Shown here: piece after piece, positions 13,885 through 21,317 of the stretch | How positions within the stretch are numbered: the first letter of the stretch is position 1 | How the letters are laid out: every line of letters starts with the position of its first letter | Source: a virus | DNA: 22,643 nt | Virus record (IMG/VR): IMGVR_UViG_3300042402_003939 | Span: 1-22,643 of that record | Strand: one strand, 5' to 3' | Program-made: the position numbers and the translations under genes | Notes under the pieces: model-generated | Databases searched by the model: none | What the model was told of the DNA's origin: nothing | Seen by the model: the letters and a program-made list of their open reading frames with translations, nothing else

Positions 13885-14094
13885 CTACGTGCTTTTAAAA
13901 CCACCACCACTCATCTCCACTGTGACAGTTTCTTCGCGACTGGCCGAATTGCGCATACTTTCCAAGGTCAACAACAGTTTGGTAATGTCCCCGTGTAGGT
14001 CTTTGGCATCACGCAAGGTCATTGTGAGGTCACGTTGGCCACGACTTTCTGCAGCCTTGATTGTATCCACAAAACGATTGATATGTAGACTCAT
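13885..14094 (-). CDS. Small conserved phage protein (AESRGQRDLTMTLRDAKDLH type)
   Basis: A 69-residue helical protein with AAESRGQRDLTMTLRDAKDL and a second helix DITKLLLTLESMR. Short proteins of this layout are common in tailed phages; function unknown. It starts one base after the stop of the MazG-like gene, so the two are probably translated together. Confidence 0.8.
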   Translation of the reverse strand: MSLHINRFVDTIKAAESRGQRDLTMTLRDAKDLHGDITKLLLTLESMRNSASREETVTVEMSGGGFKST

Positions 14095-14095
14095 T

Positions 14096-14479
14096 TCAAG
14101 AAAATTTCTTCATGAAATGTGTTTTACTGAGATACTGCTCAAGTTCAGGTGGAATCCATCCCTGTGGCTTGAGTACTTTGCCATCTTCACGCTTTCGAAC
14201 CTTGCCGGTGTCTCGATCGATCTTGGCAAAGTTTGTGCGCATGACTTCCTTCCATGCACCTTCGCCGTCGGCACCCAGGCTGTGAATAGCACCAATTGTG
14301 ACCACCAAGATGTCAATCAGGGCATCTAAGTCGTCTTTGGCTGTGGTACTGGCCACAAGTTCATCAAATTCTTCTCTAATGAGGTTACAATACATTTGGT
14401 ATTGTTGTTCATTGAACTCGCCTGTGGTTTGATCACAGGCCTTCATGAATTTTTCTTGATCACGAAACGGATTGGTCAT
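14096..14479 (-). CDS. MazG-like nucleotide pyrophosphohydrolase
   Basis: A 127-residue protein of the all-alpha NTP pyrophosphohydrolase group. The metal-binding pattern is visible as IREEFDELVAST (EE-x-x-E type) and, 20 residues on, DALIDILVVTIGA (D-x3-D). The C-terminal GKVLKPQGWIPPELEQYL is typical of phage members. It would hydrolyse (d)NTPs or related nucleotides to monophosphates; phage MazG proteins have been proposed to adjust nucleotide or alarmone pools in infected cells. I chose ATG 14477-14479 (MTNPFRDQ), because the longer reading would overlap the upstream gene heavily and has low-complexity, non-homologous residues. Overlap with the upstream gene is 20 bp. Confidence 0.8.
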   Translation of the reverse strand: MTNPFRDQEKFMKACDQTTGEFNEQQYQMYCNLIREEFDELVASTTAKDDLDALIDILVVTIGAIHSLGADGEGAWKEVMRTNFAKIDRDTGKVRKREDGKVLKPQGWIPPELEQYLSKTHFMKKFS

Positions 14480-14912
14480 TGGCTTGCTCTTGAGTTTGAA
14501 AAGGACCTTGGTAAGCATAACGCTCCAAGGCAATAAGTTTGGGGTGTTGCACCACTCGCCACTTGCGATGTTGTTTGACCCGGTACCAGCCTGCTGCGAA
14601 CCAGGACTTAGATTTTTCTTCTTTGGTAAACAACGGTAATTTATGTTTGACATCCCACAGTGGATTGAACACCGCACCCATGACCTCGTGTCCATACACC
14701 ATGTTTGCCGGCTGTGGCGTTGCTGTTTCAGCTGGCTCGAATTGGATGTTTATGGCATCGCGAGCCATTTTAATGGTTTGATATTTTGCTACACTGTCTA
14801 GGATTTTTATTGTGCAGTTGCCGTTGTCAGCAACTTCAAGTTGGCCAATCTTGCGATTATCCTTCTTGAGTATCCAATACTGATTCTCTACTATGGGTTT
14901 GGCTAGTATCAT
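14460..14912 (-). CDS. Conserved phage protein (AAGWYRVK type), unknown function
   Basis: A 150-residue protein. The N-terminal half (QYWILKKDNRKIGQLEVADN) reads as an antiparallel beta domain, and the C-terminal half has HKLPLFTKEEKSKSWFAAGW followed by a WRVVQHPKLI strand and RYAYQGPF. I recall this combination from uncharacterised proteins of T4-like phages, often near nucleotide or recombination genes. An excellent ribosome site (AAGGAG, 6 nt before ATG) lies inside the end of the exonuclease gene, which it overlaps by 56 bp. Confidence 0.82.
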   Translation of the reverse strand: MILAKPIVENQYWILKKDNRKIGQLEVADNGNCTIKILDSVAKYQTIKMARDAINIQFEPAETATPQPANMVYGHEVMGAVFNPLWDVKHKLPLFTKEEKSKSWFAAGWYRVKQHRKWRVVQHPKLIALERYAYQGPFQTQEQANDQSVS

Positions 14913-15906
14913 CTAGTACTCCTTTATATGTTTCGTTGAGCCATCGACTGACTTGTTCGGCGTTCTCACTGAGTTTGGTCAACTCATACCGGCCACAGAA
15001 TCGCATGAAGTGAACTCCAACTTGTCCAACGTCGCGATGACTGACTTGCTCACGAATGCATTGGTCAACCACGGCCTTGACATCATCGGGTTGCGCAGTA
15101 AGGTCAACCAAGGTCCGATTGCGTTCGTAATCATCCTTGACTCGGTGTTCTGCACCATTGTGGTCAGTCCAACGTTGTAGCATCAGATTGTTCCAGTTGT
15201 AGCCTTTATTACCGCGATCCGCGTAGGCTTCACGGAGACCAACCTTATTCTTTGTTCCCTTCTCACGTACTCCCGGATATGCACTAAACACATTGTCGGA
15301 GGTGTCCCCACGCATGCACTTTTCAAATAGTAGCCACTGGGGGTCCGGAGTGATTTTTGGTTGTTTAGTTTTCTTATCAACGACAGGGTTGCCTTTGGCA
15401 TCAAATATACCTTCCAGGGTCAGTAGTTCGTCCGTGATACCGTTGTATTGTTGTACATTGGCAGCCAGTAACTGCACAAAGTCAGTGTCTGAGCTTACAA
15501 TTGTGTGTTCATCTTGGGGGTGTAGTGCAATCCAACGTGCAATGACGTCATCTGCTTCGGCGGTGGCGCAGCGGACGACGCTACAGTTTGTTCGAGTAGA
15601 CAAGTATTTAGTCAGCTCATCATAGGTTTCCCAAAACAGCTTGTCTTCTTCTGCTTCAGTTTCCGTCATTGCACCACGTGCCACAGCACGGTTTTTCTTG
15701 TAGGGTTCGTAGAAGTCCTTGCGCCAGCTACGCCCTTCTAGTGCAAAAATCACATGATCTGCTTGGAATCTACGAGCCACTTTGTTGGCGGCCATAATGG
15801 TCACATGCAGGGCAAAGCCCAATTTGGTCCATGTGTCACTGGCACGATGTGCACTGTGCCTGGCACGGAAAAACATGTTGGCAGTGTCAATCAGCAGATA
15901 TTTCAT
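14857..15906 (-). CDS. 5'-3' exonuclease, T4 RNase H-like (FEN/PIN family)
   Basis: A 349-residue protein with the acidic clusters of the FEN family: D7 in LLIDTAN, the arginine/lysine arch FALEGRSWRKDFYEPYKKNR, ATAEADDVIARW (E117, D119, D120), IVSSDTDF (D140, D142) and MRGDTSDN (D201, D204), followed by a helix-hairpin-helix-like YPGVREKGTKNKV. These coordinate the two metal ions that cut flaps and RNA primers from the 5' end. In T4 this removes lagging-strand primers. I chose ATG 15904-15906 (MKYLLIDTAN) over an in-frame TTG. It overlaps the upstream gene by 20 bp and the downstream gene by an unusual 56 bp. It is the best evidence for a phage replication module here. Confidence 0.9.
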   Translation of the reverse strand: MKYLLIDTANMFFRARHSAHRASDTWTKLGFALHVTIMAANKVARRFQADHVIFALEGRSWRKDFYEPYKKNRAVARGAMTETEAEEDKLFWETYDELTKYLSTRTNCSVVRCATAEADDVIARWIALHPQDEHTIVSSDTDFVQLLAANVQQYNGITDELLTLEGIFDAKGNPVVDKKTKQPKITPDPQWLLFEKCMRGDTSDNVFSAYPGVREKGTKNKVGLREAYADRGNKGYNWNNLMLQRWTDHNGAEHRVKDDYERNRTLVDLTAQPDDVKAVVDQCIREQVSHRDVGQVGVHFMRFCGRYELTKLSENAEQVSRWLNETYKGVLDDTSQTHSRESVLDTQEG

Positions 15907-16612
15907 TGGGTGCAATCAGGTTGTTATCGTTGATGTATTGTAACACATAGTTGGCCCAAAAGCAATGGGCATCAGCACCAAAATGATATGTTTTGGGATT
16001 TACGTATTCAAAACCGTTGTTTCTACACACAGCACTATAGGAATGATCTATGGAATAGGGTTGAATATATGAAACTCCCCAATCCTGATCTGCTGGCAGT
16101 TCACTGAATGTACTGTGTCCGTTAAAAAACAAGTGCGGTATTTGAAGATGCGTCAACTCTTGATGAAAAGCCCAAATTTGGTCATGTGCTCTACGAGTGG
16201 CCACTTTCCAATCAACATCAATCACATACTGCTTGTACCTATCACGCAGTTCGGGTGGAACTATATCCCATCCACTGGCGTTGACTTGATACCAGATGCC
16301 ATTGTGTAACCACTCCTCGCGTTCCCAAGTTGACCACTGTATGATCATAAAAGTGTTGGATAGTTTATCTGGATTGTTTTTGATCCAATCACGTGTGGTA
16401 CGAATCATGCGGTCATTGCTACTGGCTGACTCTGCAGCACAATACATTTCAATACCGAGATGCTGGGCCAATTTAGTGCACCAACTCACCGCTAGATTTG
16501 CAGGGTGCGGTCGACGATCTATGCCATTCTGACCATCATCTACAGCAAATGCTGCATCGACTGCGGCTTCTGCAGCCGCGGTATGGCTACAGCCGTTAAC
16601 GTATAAAATCAT
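15887..16612 (-). CDS. SGNH/GDSL-like hydrolase of phage type
   Basis: A 241-residue protein with block I as NGCSHTAAAE (residues 6-15, the G-x-S-H-T variant) and a C-terminal YHFGADAHCFWANYV (D-x-H type), which together place Ser9 and Asp/His of an SGNH catalytic triad. The middle SSNDRMIRTTRDWI and MIIQWSTWEREEW resemble uncharacterised proteins of T4-like phages. SGNH enzymes are esterases, lipases or O-acetylesterases acting on lipids or glycans; a role in removing or adding O-acyl groups on a surface glycan would fit the sugar genes nearby (inference). It has no signal peptide. The ends overlap both neighbours. Confidence 0.68.
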   Translation of the reverse strand: MILYVNGCSHTAAAEAAVDAAFAVDDGQNGIDRRPHPANLAVSWCTKLAQHLGIEMYCAAESASSNDRMIRTTRDWIKNNPDKLSNTFMIIQWSTWEREEWLHNGIWYQVNASGWDIVPPELRDRYKQYVIDVDWKVATRRAHDQIWAFHQELTHLQIPHLFFNGHSTFSELPADQDWGVSYIQPYSIDHSYSAVCRNNGFEYVNPKTYHFGADAHCFWANYVLQYINDNNLIAPNEISAD

Positions 16613-16848
16613 TCTTGATATGTGGGATTTGGAATTTCTAATTCAAACACATGGTATTCACTGAATACTGTGTCGGTGTTCTTGAGTAGTTCTATGGTGC
16701 GAAGTTGCTCGGCTTCTTGTCGTGTGCCGTAAAATCCTGAACCAAATGTGACGCTGCTACCACCGCCATACACATAGCTCATTTGAAGCCCGGTCTGTTT
16801 GATCACAGCATAGACCTTGAATGTGGGCAACGGTTTAAGTGGTTCCAT
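16609..16848 (-). CDS. Small conserved phage protein (ELEIPNP type)
   Basis: A 79-residue protein with a glycine-rich middle (YVYGGGSSVTFGSGFY), a helix TRQEAEQLRTIELLK and a C-terminal FELEIPNPTY. The last blocks are familiar from short phage hypotheticals. It overlaps the upstream gene by 14 bp and the downstream start by 4 bp (ATGA). Function unknown. Confidence 0.78.
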   Translation of the reverse strand: MEPLKPLPTFKVYAVIKQTGLQMSYVYGGGSSVTFGSGFYGTRQEAEQLRTIELLKNTDTVFSEYHVFELEIPNPTYQE

Positions 16849-17317
16849 CTTTCAACACCTTGAATGTTTCTGCTTCTACTACACGTTTGCGTAGGCTTGA
16901 ACTGGAGAAGCTGTGGTCACGTCGGTTGAATACATGTTGTATTCCTCGTGCTGCACCTTCACTGCGACCGGTGAAATTGGTGTCCTCGTACTCTACACCC
17001 AGAATTCGAACATCAATGGGAAGAATCAAGATCAAGTCAATGAGATCTTGCTCGGTGCTGTACACCACAACTTCATCAACGTAGCGACACGCCGCCAACT
17101 GTATCTGGCGTTCCACAATACTTTGTACAGGCCTATTCTTGGTATCTGGCCTGTCGATAGTGGGATCAGTCTGTAACCCACAGATGAGGTAATCACAGTG
17201 ATTCTTTGCTTCGGAGAGCATTGCAATATGGCCTGCATGTAGCATGTCAAAGGTCGAGAATGTGATGCCAATTTTTTTACCTTGATCTTTGAGATCTTTG
17301 ATGTGATTTAAAATCAT
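16835..17317 (-). CDS. Cytidylyltransferase-like protein (TagD/RfaE type)
   Basis: A 160-residue nucleotidyltransferase of the HIGH superfamily: ITFSTFDMLHAGH (residues 18-30, HxGH at 27-30) and, near the C terminus, RDHSFSSSSLRKRV (133-146) in place of the usual R-x3-S-T-S-x-x-R loop. Such enzymes transfer CMP (or AMP) from CTP to glycerol-3-phosphate, heptose-phosphate or similar alcohol phosphates, making activated donors for surface polymers. The substrate is not readable from the sequence. It lies in the nucleotide/nucleic acid block but might feed the sugar-transfer genes. Its neighbours overlap it on both sides (4 and 14 bp). Confidence 0.85.
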   Translation of the reverse strand: MILNHIKDLKDQGKKIGITFSTFDMLHAGHIAMLSEAKNHCDYLICGLQTDPTIDRPDTKNRPVQSIVERQIQLAACRYVDEVVVYSTEQDLIDLILILPIDVRILGVEYEDTNFTGRSEGAARGIQHVFNRRDHSFSSSSLRKRVVEAETFKVLKDGTT

Positions 17318-17721
17318 GATACTTCGCTCCTACCGTTGCCGATGTCTCTGGTGTTGACGTATTGACTACTGTATTTTTGTATAGCTTGTTCTTGTTCCCA
17401 AGTTTCCATGACAACATGTCTACAAATGTTTTGGAACCAGCGATCCACAATGTCTGCATCTGTGTCCGTGGGCTTCATCATGTAGCCGGCCTTGACCAGG
17501 CGCGCCACAAATATTTCATTCCAATCCAGTTCAAACGCACCTTGATGCAGATTGCTAGGATCAATATCCATCTTGACAATGCTCACATACGGTTCACCTT
17601 TTTCTGTAGCCAGTTCCTTGTCGGTCTTGGCAGGTTCTTTTGTGGCTTTTGGTGTGTCATCCACGGGTGTGGATATACGTTGTTTCTTTTTGGGCTTGTT
17701 AAACCAATCAAATATCGCCAT
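17314..17721 (-). CDS. Conserved phage protein (GAFELDWNEIFVARL type)
   Basis: A 135-residue protein. The first 45 residues are lysine/threonine-rich and probably disordered (MAIFDWFNKPKKKQR...). The rest is conserved-looking: PYVSIVKMDIDPSN, GAFELDWNEIFVARLVKAGY, DIVDRWFQNICRHVVMET. I recall the core from proteins of T4-like phages; its function is not known. I chose ATG 17719-17721, which overlaps the queE stop by one base (TAATG), over a TTG at 17733. Confidence 0.8.
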   Translation of the reverse strand: MAIFDWFNKPKKKQRISTPVDDTPKATKEPAKTDKELATEKGEPYVSIVKMDIDPSNLHQGAFELDWNEIFVARLVKAGYMMKPTDTDADIVDRWFQNICRHVVMETWEQEQAIQKYSSQYVNTRDIGNGRSEVS

Positions 17722-18572
17722 TAGGTTCCCCATTCGTTCTTGAAAAGTGGCACTTGAAGTCGATCACTGTACCGCCAGCCTTTTCGCATTGCCATGTCTG
17801 CCACTGCACGATTGTTAAGGGTATACACCCGCTCAACACCACCAACGGGCATAATATAAACAGGACCCGTAAACCCTGCCGCACGATATTCATCAACGGC
17901 TCTTTCAGCATCTTGCAAGTCCCCTTGTGTAGCCACAACAAATTTGAGATATGTGTAGCCATAGTCTTCATAGCTACAAACAATTTCGGGCCTGATGGCT
18001 TCTTCCCACTTCTCTCCTGAACATGGCAGTTTGGCACTGACACTGAATGTGAGTTCTCGCAACCAGTCTTTGTCATGATGATGTGCCCAACGATGCAGAT
18101 ACGATCCAAACTCTTTGCTGATTTCTTGAGTGCCGTTGGTTTCAAATGTGATTTCTTTGAGACTCGACATCTTGGGATGGTTCAATAGATCTGGATATGC
18201 ACGTTGCCAACCCAGCAGTGGTTCTCCGCCAGTGATCACAAGATGTTCGTCACGCCATTCCTTGTGCGGTAGCGTATCCACAATAGCATCGGCAATCGCA
18301 CCAGTATCAAGAAGGGGAGATAGATGACGAAAGCGAGGATCCCAACTAGCGTAACTGTCGCAACCTGTAGATACCAAAGGAAGCGATTTGTACTCGGTGT
18401 ACTGAGTCGGATCAATATTGTTTGCTTCTTCACTGAGTTCTCCTCGGGGCATGCCAAAACCGGCACATTTAAAGTTGCAGCCAAAAACACGTAAAAACAC
18501 CGAAGGAACGCCCATGTAACGACCTTCGCCTTGAATTGAATAAAATAGTTCTGCTACCTTGAGTTTAGACAT
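17721..18572 (-). CDS. queE: QueE-like radical SAM enzyme (7-carboxy-7-deazaguanine synthase)
   Basis: A 283-residue protein. The N-terminal VAELFYSIQGEGRYMGVPSV is the signature of QueE, which contracts carboxy-tetrahydropterin to 7-carboxy-7-deazaguanine for queuosine tRNA or deazaguanine DNA modification. FGCNFKCAGFGMPRGE gives Cys32 and Cys36, but the third position of the usual C-x3-C-x2-C is Phe39; a cysteine appears instead at 71 in STGCDSYASWD. TITGGEP-like ITGGEP (113-118) contacts SAM. I recall this arrangement from QueE relatives in T4-like cyanophages, so it may be a phage subfamily. QueC, QueD and DpdA are not in the window. It begins the 18572-13208 run with its own promoter and a good ribosome site (AAAGGAT). 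Confidence 0.85.
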   Translation of the reverse strand: MSKLKVAELFYSIQGEGRYMGVPSVFLRVFGCNFKCAGFGMPRGELSEEANNIDPTQYTEYKSLPLVSTGCDSYASWDPRFRHLSPLLDTGAIADAIVDTLPHKEWRDEHLVITGGEPLLGWQRAYPDLLNHPKMSSLKEITFETNGTQEISKEFGSYLHRWAHHHDKDWLRELTFSVSAKLPCSGEKWEEAIRPEIVCSYEDYGYTYLKFVVATQGDLQDAERAVDEYRAAGFTGPVYIMPVGGVERVYTLNNRAVADMAMRKGWRYSDRLQVPLFKNEWGT

Positions 18573-18599
18573 CTGTATCCTTTTGTTGTGTGCTCTGTT

Positions 18600-18628
18600 A
18601 TTGTACTAGAACTTTGCACACCGAGCAA
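18600..18628 (-). promoter_or_regulatory. Probable promoter of the queE operon
   Basis: Minus strand TTGCTC (18623-18628), 17-bp spacer, TACAAT (18600-18605), in the 60-bp gap after the epimerase gene. The predicted start leaves about a 20-nt leader holding the AAAGGAT ribosome site. The -10 is 5/6 to consensus; the -35 is weaker (3/6). Confidence 0.55.
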
Positions 18629-18632
18629 CCAC

Positions 18633-19526
18633 TCATTGGCCAATTGATTTTTGTACACCTAGCTCAAACGACATAGGGTCGTAGTCGGGCATGATGCTTT
18701 TGAGTTTGGCAATATTGGGTCTGCGATTAGCTGTGCTTCCGGGTTTGCCGGGTGTGGTTGCCCATGTGGGATTGCTGTGACCCAAGGCGGAGGCAATGAT
18801 TTGAGCTGCATCCATGATGGTGATCTCTCGGTCATTGCCAATGTTGATCAGTTCACGAATCTGTGTTTGGGCGCAGTGGATGCTGGCTCTCACAGCATCT
18901 TCCACGTGACAGAAACTTCTAGTTTCGTTGGCACCAAAACACTCAAATCTGCCTTCCTTGATCTTGGCAATTTGGTCAGCCAAGAAGTGTCCGGCCTTGC
19001 TGTTTTCACCATACACATTGAAATAGCGCAACATAACATAGGGCAGTTGGCTGTTGGCCAGATAATTTTCACTGCACACTTTGGCCAGTCTGTAGCTCCA
19101 ACGTGCATTGTGAATGTCTCGCACAGCAATATCTGCATGCTCGGGTACTGGGCTCACAGGATCATCACTCACAATTTCGCTGCTACTGGCGTACACAATT
19201 TTCTTGAGATTTTTAATATTGGCAGCGTACTCAAAAATATTAATGTCACACACAAAATTATTGCGCAACACTTGATTGGGGCGCTCGTAAAAGTTCTTGG
19301 TGCCATTGATAGCACCGTAGTGATAGATGTAATCAAAATCTTGCGGCAGGGTCCCAATCGCCCGAGGATCATTCAAATCAATTTCAAGGAAATGATCACA
19401 AGGTGGTACGGTTGTGCTGCGACTGTGATTGTCAACTGCCCAAACCTCGTTGGCAGCATCAGTTTTTAATTGTCTGCAAATTTCAGTGCCCAACAATCCA
19501 CTTGCACCTGTTACTAATATTTTCAT
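18633..19526 (-). CDS. NAD-dependent sugar epimerase/dehydratase (extended SDR)
   Basis: A 297-residue extended SDR: TGASGLLG (6-13, NAD-binding glycine motif), YASSSEIV (112-119, catalytic Ser), and WSYRLAKV (143-150, catalytic Y145 and K149). The later LRYFNVYGEN and RSFCHVEDAV are typical of UDP-glucose epimerases and dTDP-glucose 4,6-dehydratases acting on nucleotide sugars. The exact substrate cannot be told. It overlaps the dehydrogenase-like gene by 4 bp and is the last gene of the sugar cassette, closed by the queE promoter region. Confidence 0.85.
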   Translation of the reverse strand: MKILVTGASGLLGTEICRQLKTDAANEVWAVDNHSRSTTVPPCDHFLEIDLNDPRAIGTLPQDFDYIYHYGAINGTKNFYERPNQVLRNNFVCDINIFEYAANIKNLKKIVYASSSEIVSDDPVSPVPEHADIAVRDIHNARWSYRLAKVCSENYLANSQLPYVMLRYFNVYGENSKAGHFLADQIAKIKEGRFECFGANETRSFCHVEDAVRASIHCAQTQIRELINIGNDREITIMDAAQIIASALGHSNPTWATTPGKPGSTANRRPNIAKLKSIMPDYDPMSFELGVQKSIGQ

Positions 19527-20296
19527 TTGGTCACCTTGTTGTTGTCATCAATCACGCTTTGAATCAAAGTATAGGGCAGGTCAAGATTCTTGATCAAGTT
19601 GTTCCACGCACTGGTGTCTTTGGGCAAACAGTGTCCACCGTAGCCACGCATGTTCTCATTGGCCATCAAGTAGTGTGGATTGATACACTCTCTGCGAGTA
19701 ATTGCGTCATACACATTCTTGTAATCAGCACCTAATTTTTTACACACATCATAAGTGATATTGGCAAAGGTCACGCTCATGGCATGGTGCACGTTATTGA
19801 AATACTTGACAACTTCAGCTTCTGTGGGACTAACACGAGCCACAGTCTTGGGAAAATGCCCGTGTATCTTTTCAATCAAGTCAAAGTCTTGCTCACGATT
19901 GCTGCCAATGATCAACAAATCATGATTGTAAACAAAGTCTGCCAGTGCAGTCTTGGCTCGCAAAAACTCAGGCACGCTGCAAATTTTAAGATTGGGATAC
20001 TGCTCGCTCAATCTTTGGCTGGTTCCAGGAACCACAGTGCTTTTGATTGCTATCAGGCCCTGATACTGATGCTGACCCAGTTCCGCAACCACTCGTTCAA
20101 CAATGCTGGTATCACAGTCTCCATTGGCCGCTTGGTTCGTGGGCACACTGAGAAACACACACTCAGCCTCTAGCACATCAGCAAGTTTACTGCCCTCATA
20201 GGCAGGATCATAAAAGCACATATTGTGTCCAAGATACTCAAGACCTTCGTATACAGCCTTGCCCACTGTGCCTTTTCCAATTATTCCTATTTTCAT
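19523..20296 (-). CDS. Short UDP-glucose/GDP-mannose dehydrogenase-like protein
   Basis: A 257-residue protein with the family's landmarks: GKGTVGKA (NAD motif, 7-14), SVPTN (50-54), STVVPGTS (86-93), VPEFLRAKTAL (108-118), EVVKYFNN (161-168, catalytic Lys164) and RGYGGHCLPKDTSAW (catalytic Cys223). The family oxidises the C6 of UDP-glucose, UDP-sugars or GDP-mannose twice, giving a uronic acid. The C-terminal UDP-binding domain is absent: the usual 390-450 residues end here after the linking helix. The frame closes with a proper stop and overlaps both neighbours, so it looks like a natural short form rather than a frameshift. Activity without that domain is uncertain. Confidence 0.82.
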   Translation of the reverse strand: MKIGIIGKGTVGKAVYEGLEYLGHNMCFYDPAYEGSKLADVLEAECVFLSVPTNQAANGDCDTSIVERVVAELGQHQYQGLIAIKSTVVPGTSQRLSEQYPNLKICSVPEFLRAKTALADFVYNHDLLIIGSNREQDFDLIEKIHGHFPKTVARVSPTEAEVVKYFNNVHHAMSVTFANITYDVCKKLGADYKNVYDAITRRECINPHYLMANENMRGYGGHCLPKDTSAWNNLIKNLDLPYTLIQSVIDDNNKVTK

Positions 20297-20907
20297 TTTA
20301 CATCCTTAAAAGTCATGTCTACACACCTACTGGTTGAATTTGACTCAACCAGTTGAAAAATTTCTTCAGCAACTTGTTCAGGCTCAAGATAGTCCAACGT
20401 GGAATCAATTGCTTTGCCTGCTGTGGCCATCTTGGTGCGTGTTCTCACTGGATTCACCAAGTCAACTATGACAGCTGATCCCGCAAAGTAATCTCTAGCC
20501 GATTCCCACAAATTGTACAACGCTGCCTTGCTGGCGCTGTACAACGGATACAACCGGCGACCACCTGTGTAACTGCTGCTGCCAATCATGATAATTCTTG
20601 TGGGCTTGCTCAAGCCTTCTAGCGTCATATAATGACTCACGATTGACCAGTTACTGCCAAAGTTCACATTCATAGTGACATGATGTGTGTTGGTGTACCC
20701 ATTGACAAACACACCGGCACAATTAATTACAACATCAGCCTGCGCTTGATTCAGCAACTTGGCTGCATCCAAGTGACTTTGTTCGCTGTCAAAATTCAAA
20801 TGTTCGCTGTTCAAGGCAATAACATGATATCCTTTGTCAGCAAACAATTTTGCAGTAGCACCACCAATGCCACCTGATGCGCCAAAGATTACCACGGTTT
20901 TTTCCAT
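20293..20907 (-). CDS. Short-chain dehydrogenase/reductase
   Basis: A 204-residue classical SDR: GASGGIG (9-15), NCAG (62-65), catalytic Ser in MIGSSSYTG (107-115) and YSASK (Y123, K127). All three catalytic residues are present. In a sugar cassette it probably reduces or oxidises a nucleotide sugar or related compound. I chose the ATG at 20905-20907, which overlaps the cupin stop in TGATG, over a GTG directly before it. Length is a little short (240-260 is common). Confidence 0.85.
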   Translation of the reverse strand: MEKTVVIFGASGGIGGATAKLFADKGYHVIALNSEHLNFDSEQSHLDAAKLLNQAQADVVINCAGVFVNGYTNTHHVTMNVNFGSNWSIVSHYMTLEGLSKPTRIIMIGSSSYTGGRRLYPLYSASKAALYNLWESARDYFAGSAVIVDLVNPVRTRTKMATAGKAIDSTLDYLEPEQVAEEIFQLVESNSTSRCVDMTFKDVK

Positions 20908-21317
20908 CACGGTGCAGCTATATCTGCTACTCGATAAGTATCAGACTCATAATCCTCGCCACCACGCGGTCCTTCTGCAAATGCAAGAAATGTGCAGCCA
21001 TCAGAACCAGCTCTCATGGCATGAACTTCAAAGGGCTCACTTATGATCATGTCACCTGCAACAGCATTGAATACATTCACTAACTGTGAACCGTTTATAC
21101 TTTTGCTATAATAAGTCAGTGTGCCCGACATAACAAATGTATATTGCGTGGTGAATTTGTGATAGTGATTGCCGCGAACTGCTCCAGGCTGATTGGCAAT
21201 AACACAGCCATGATTCATGTTGGCTTTGTAGAATATATCAGTGATACTGCCGCGATCATCGCTGAATTTTCCCAGGCCAGGCTGGCCGTGTTCGCTGTAG
21301 ATGTTGTATGTTTTCAT
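20907..21317 (-). CDS. Sugar-type cupin (WxcM/FdtA or RmlC-like)
   Basis: A 136-residue cupin. DDRGSITDIF is followed by GCVIANQPGAVRGNHYHKFT, where the GNHYHK (49-54) histidines form cupin motif 1, and then YTFVMSGTLTYY. The later AGDMIISEPFEVHAM is motif 2. This order matches nucleotide-sugar ketoisomerases (FdtA type) and dTDP-4-dehydrorhamnose 3,5-epimerase relatives. It would act on a 4-keto sugar made by a dehydratase. It overlaps both neighbours, consistent with a coupled cassette. Which of the two reactions applies cannot be told. Confidence 0.72.
   Translation of the reverse strand: MKTYNIYSEHGQPGLGKFSDDRGSITDIFYKANMNHGCVIANQPGAVRGNHYHKFTTQYTFVMSGTLTYYSKSINGSQLVNVFNAVAGDMIISEPFEVHAMRAGSDGCTFLAFAEGPRGGEDYESDTYRVADIAAP

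Noticed and set aside
18777-19469. 230-codon plus-strand open frame opposite the epimerase gene
   Set aside because: Antisense shadow of a gene carrying the complete SDR motifs.
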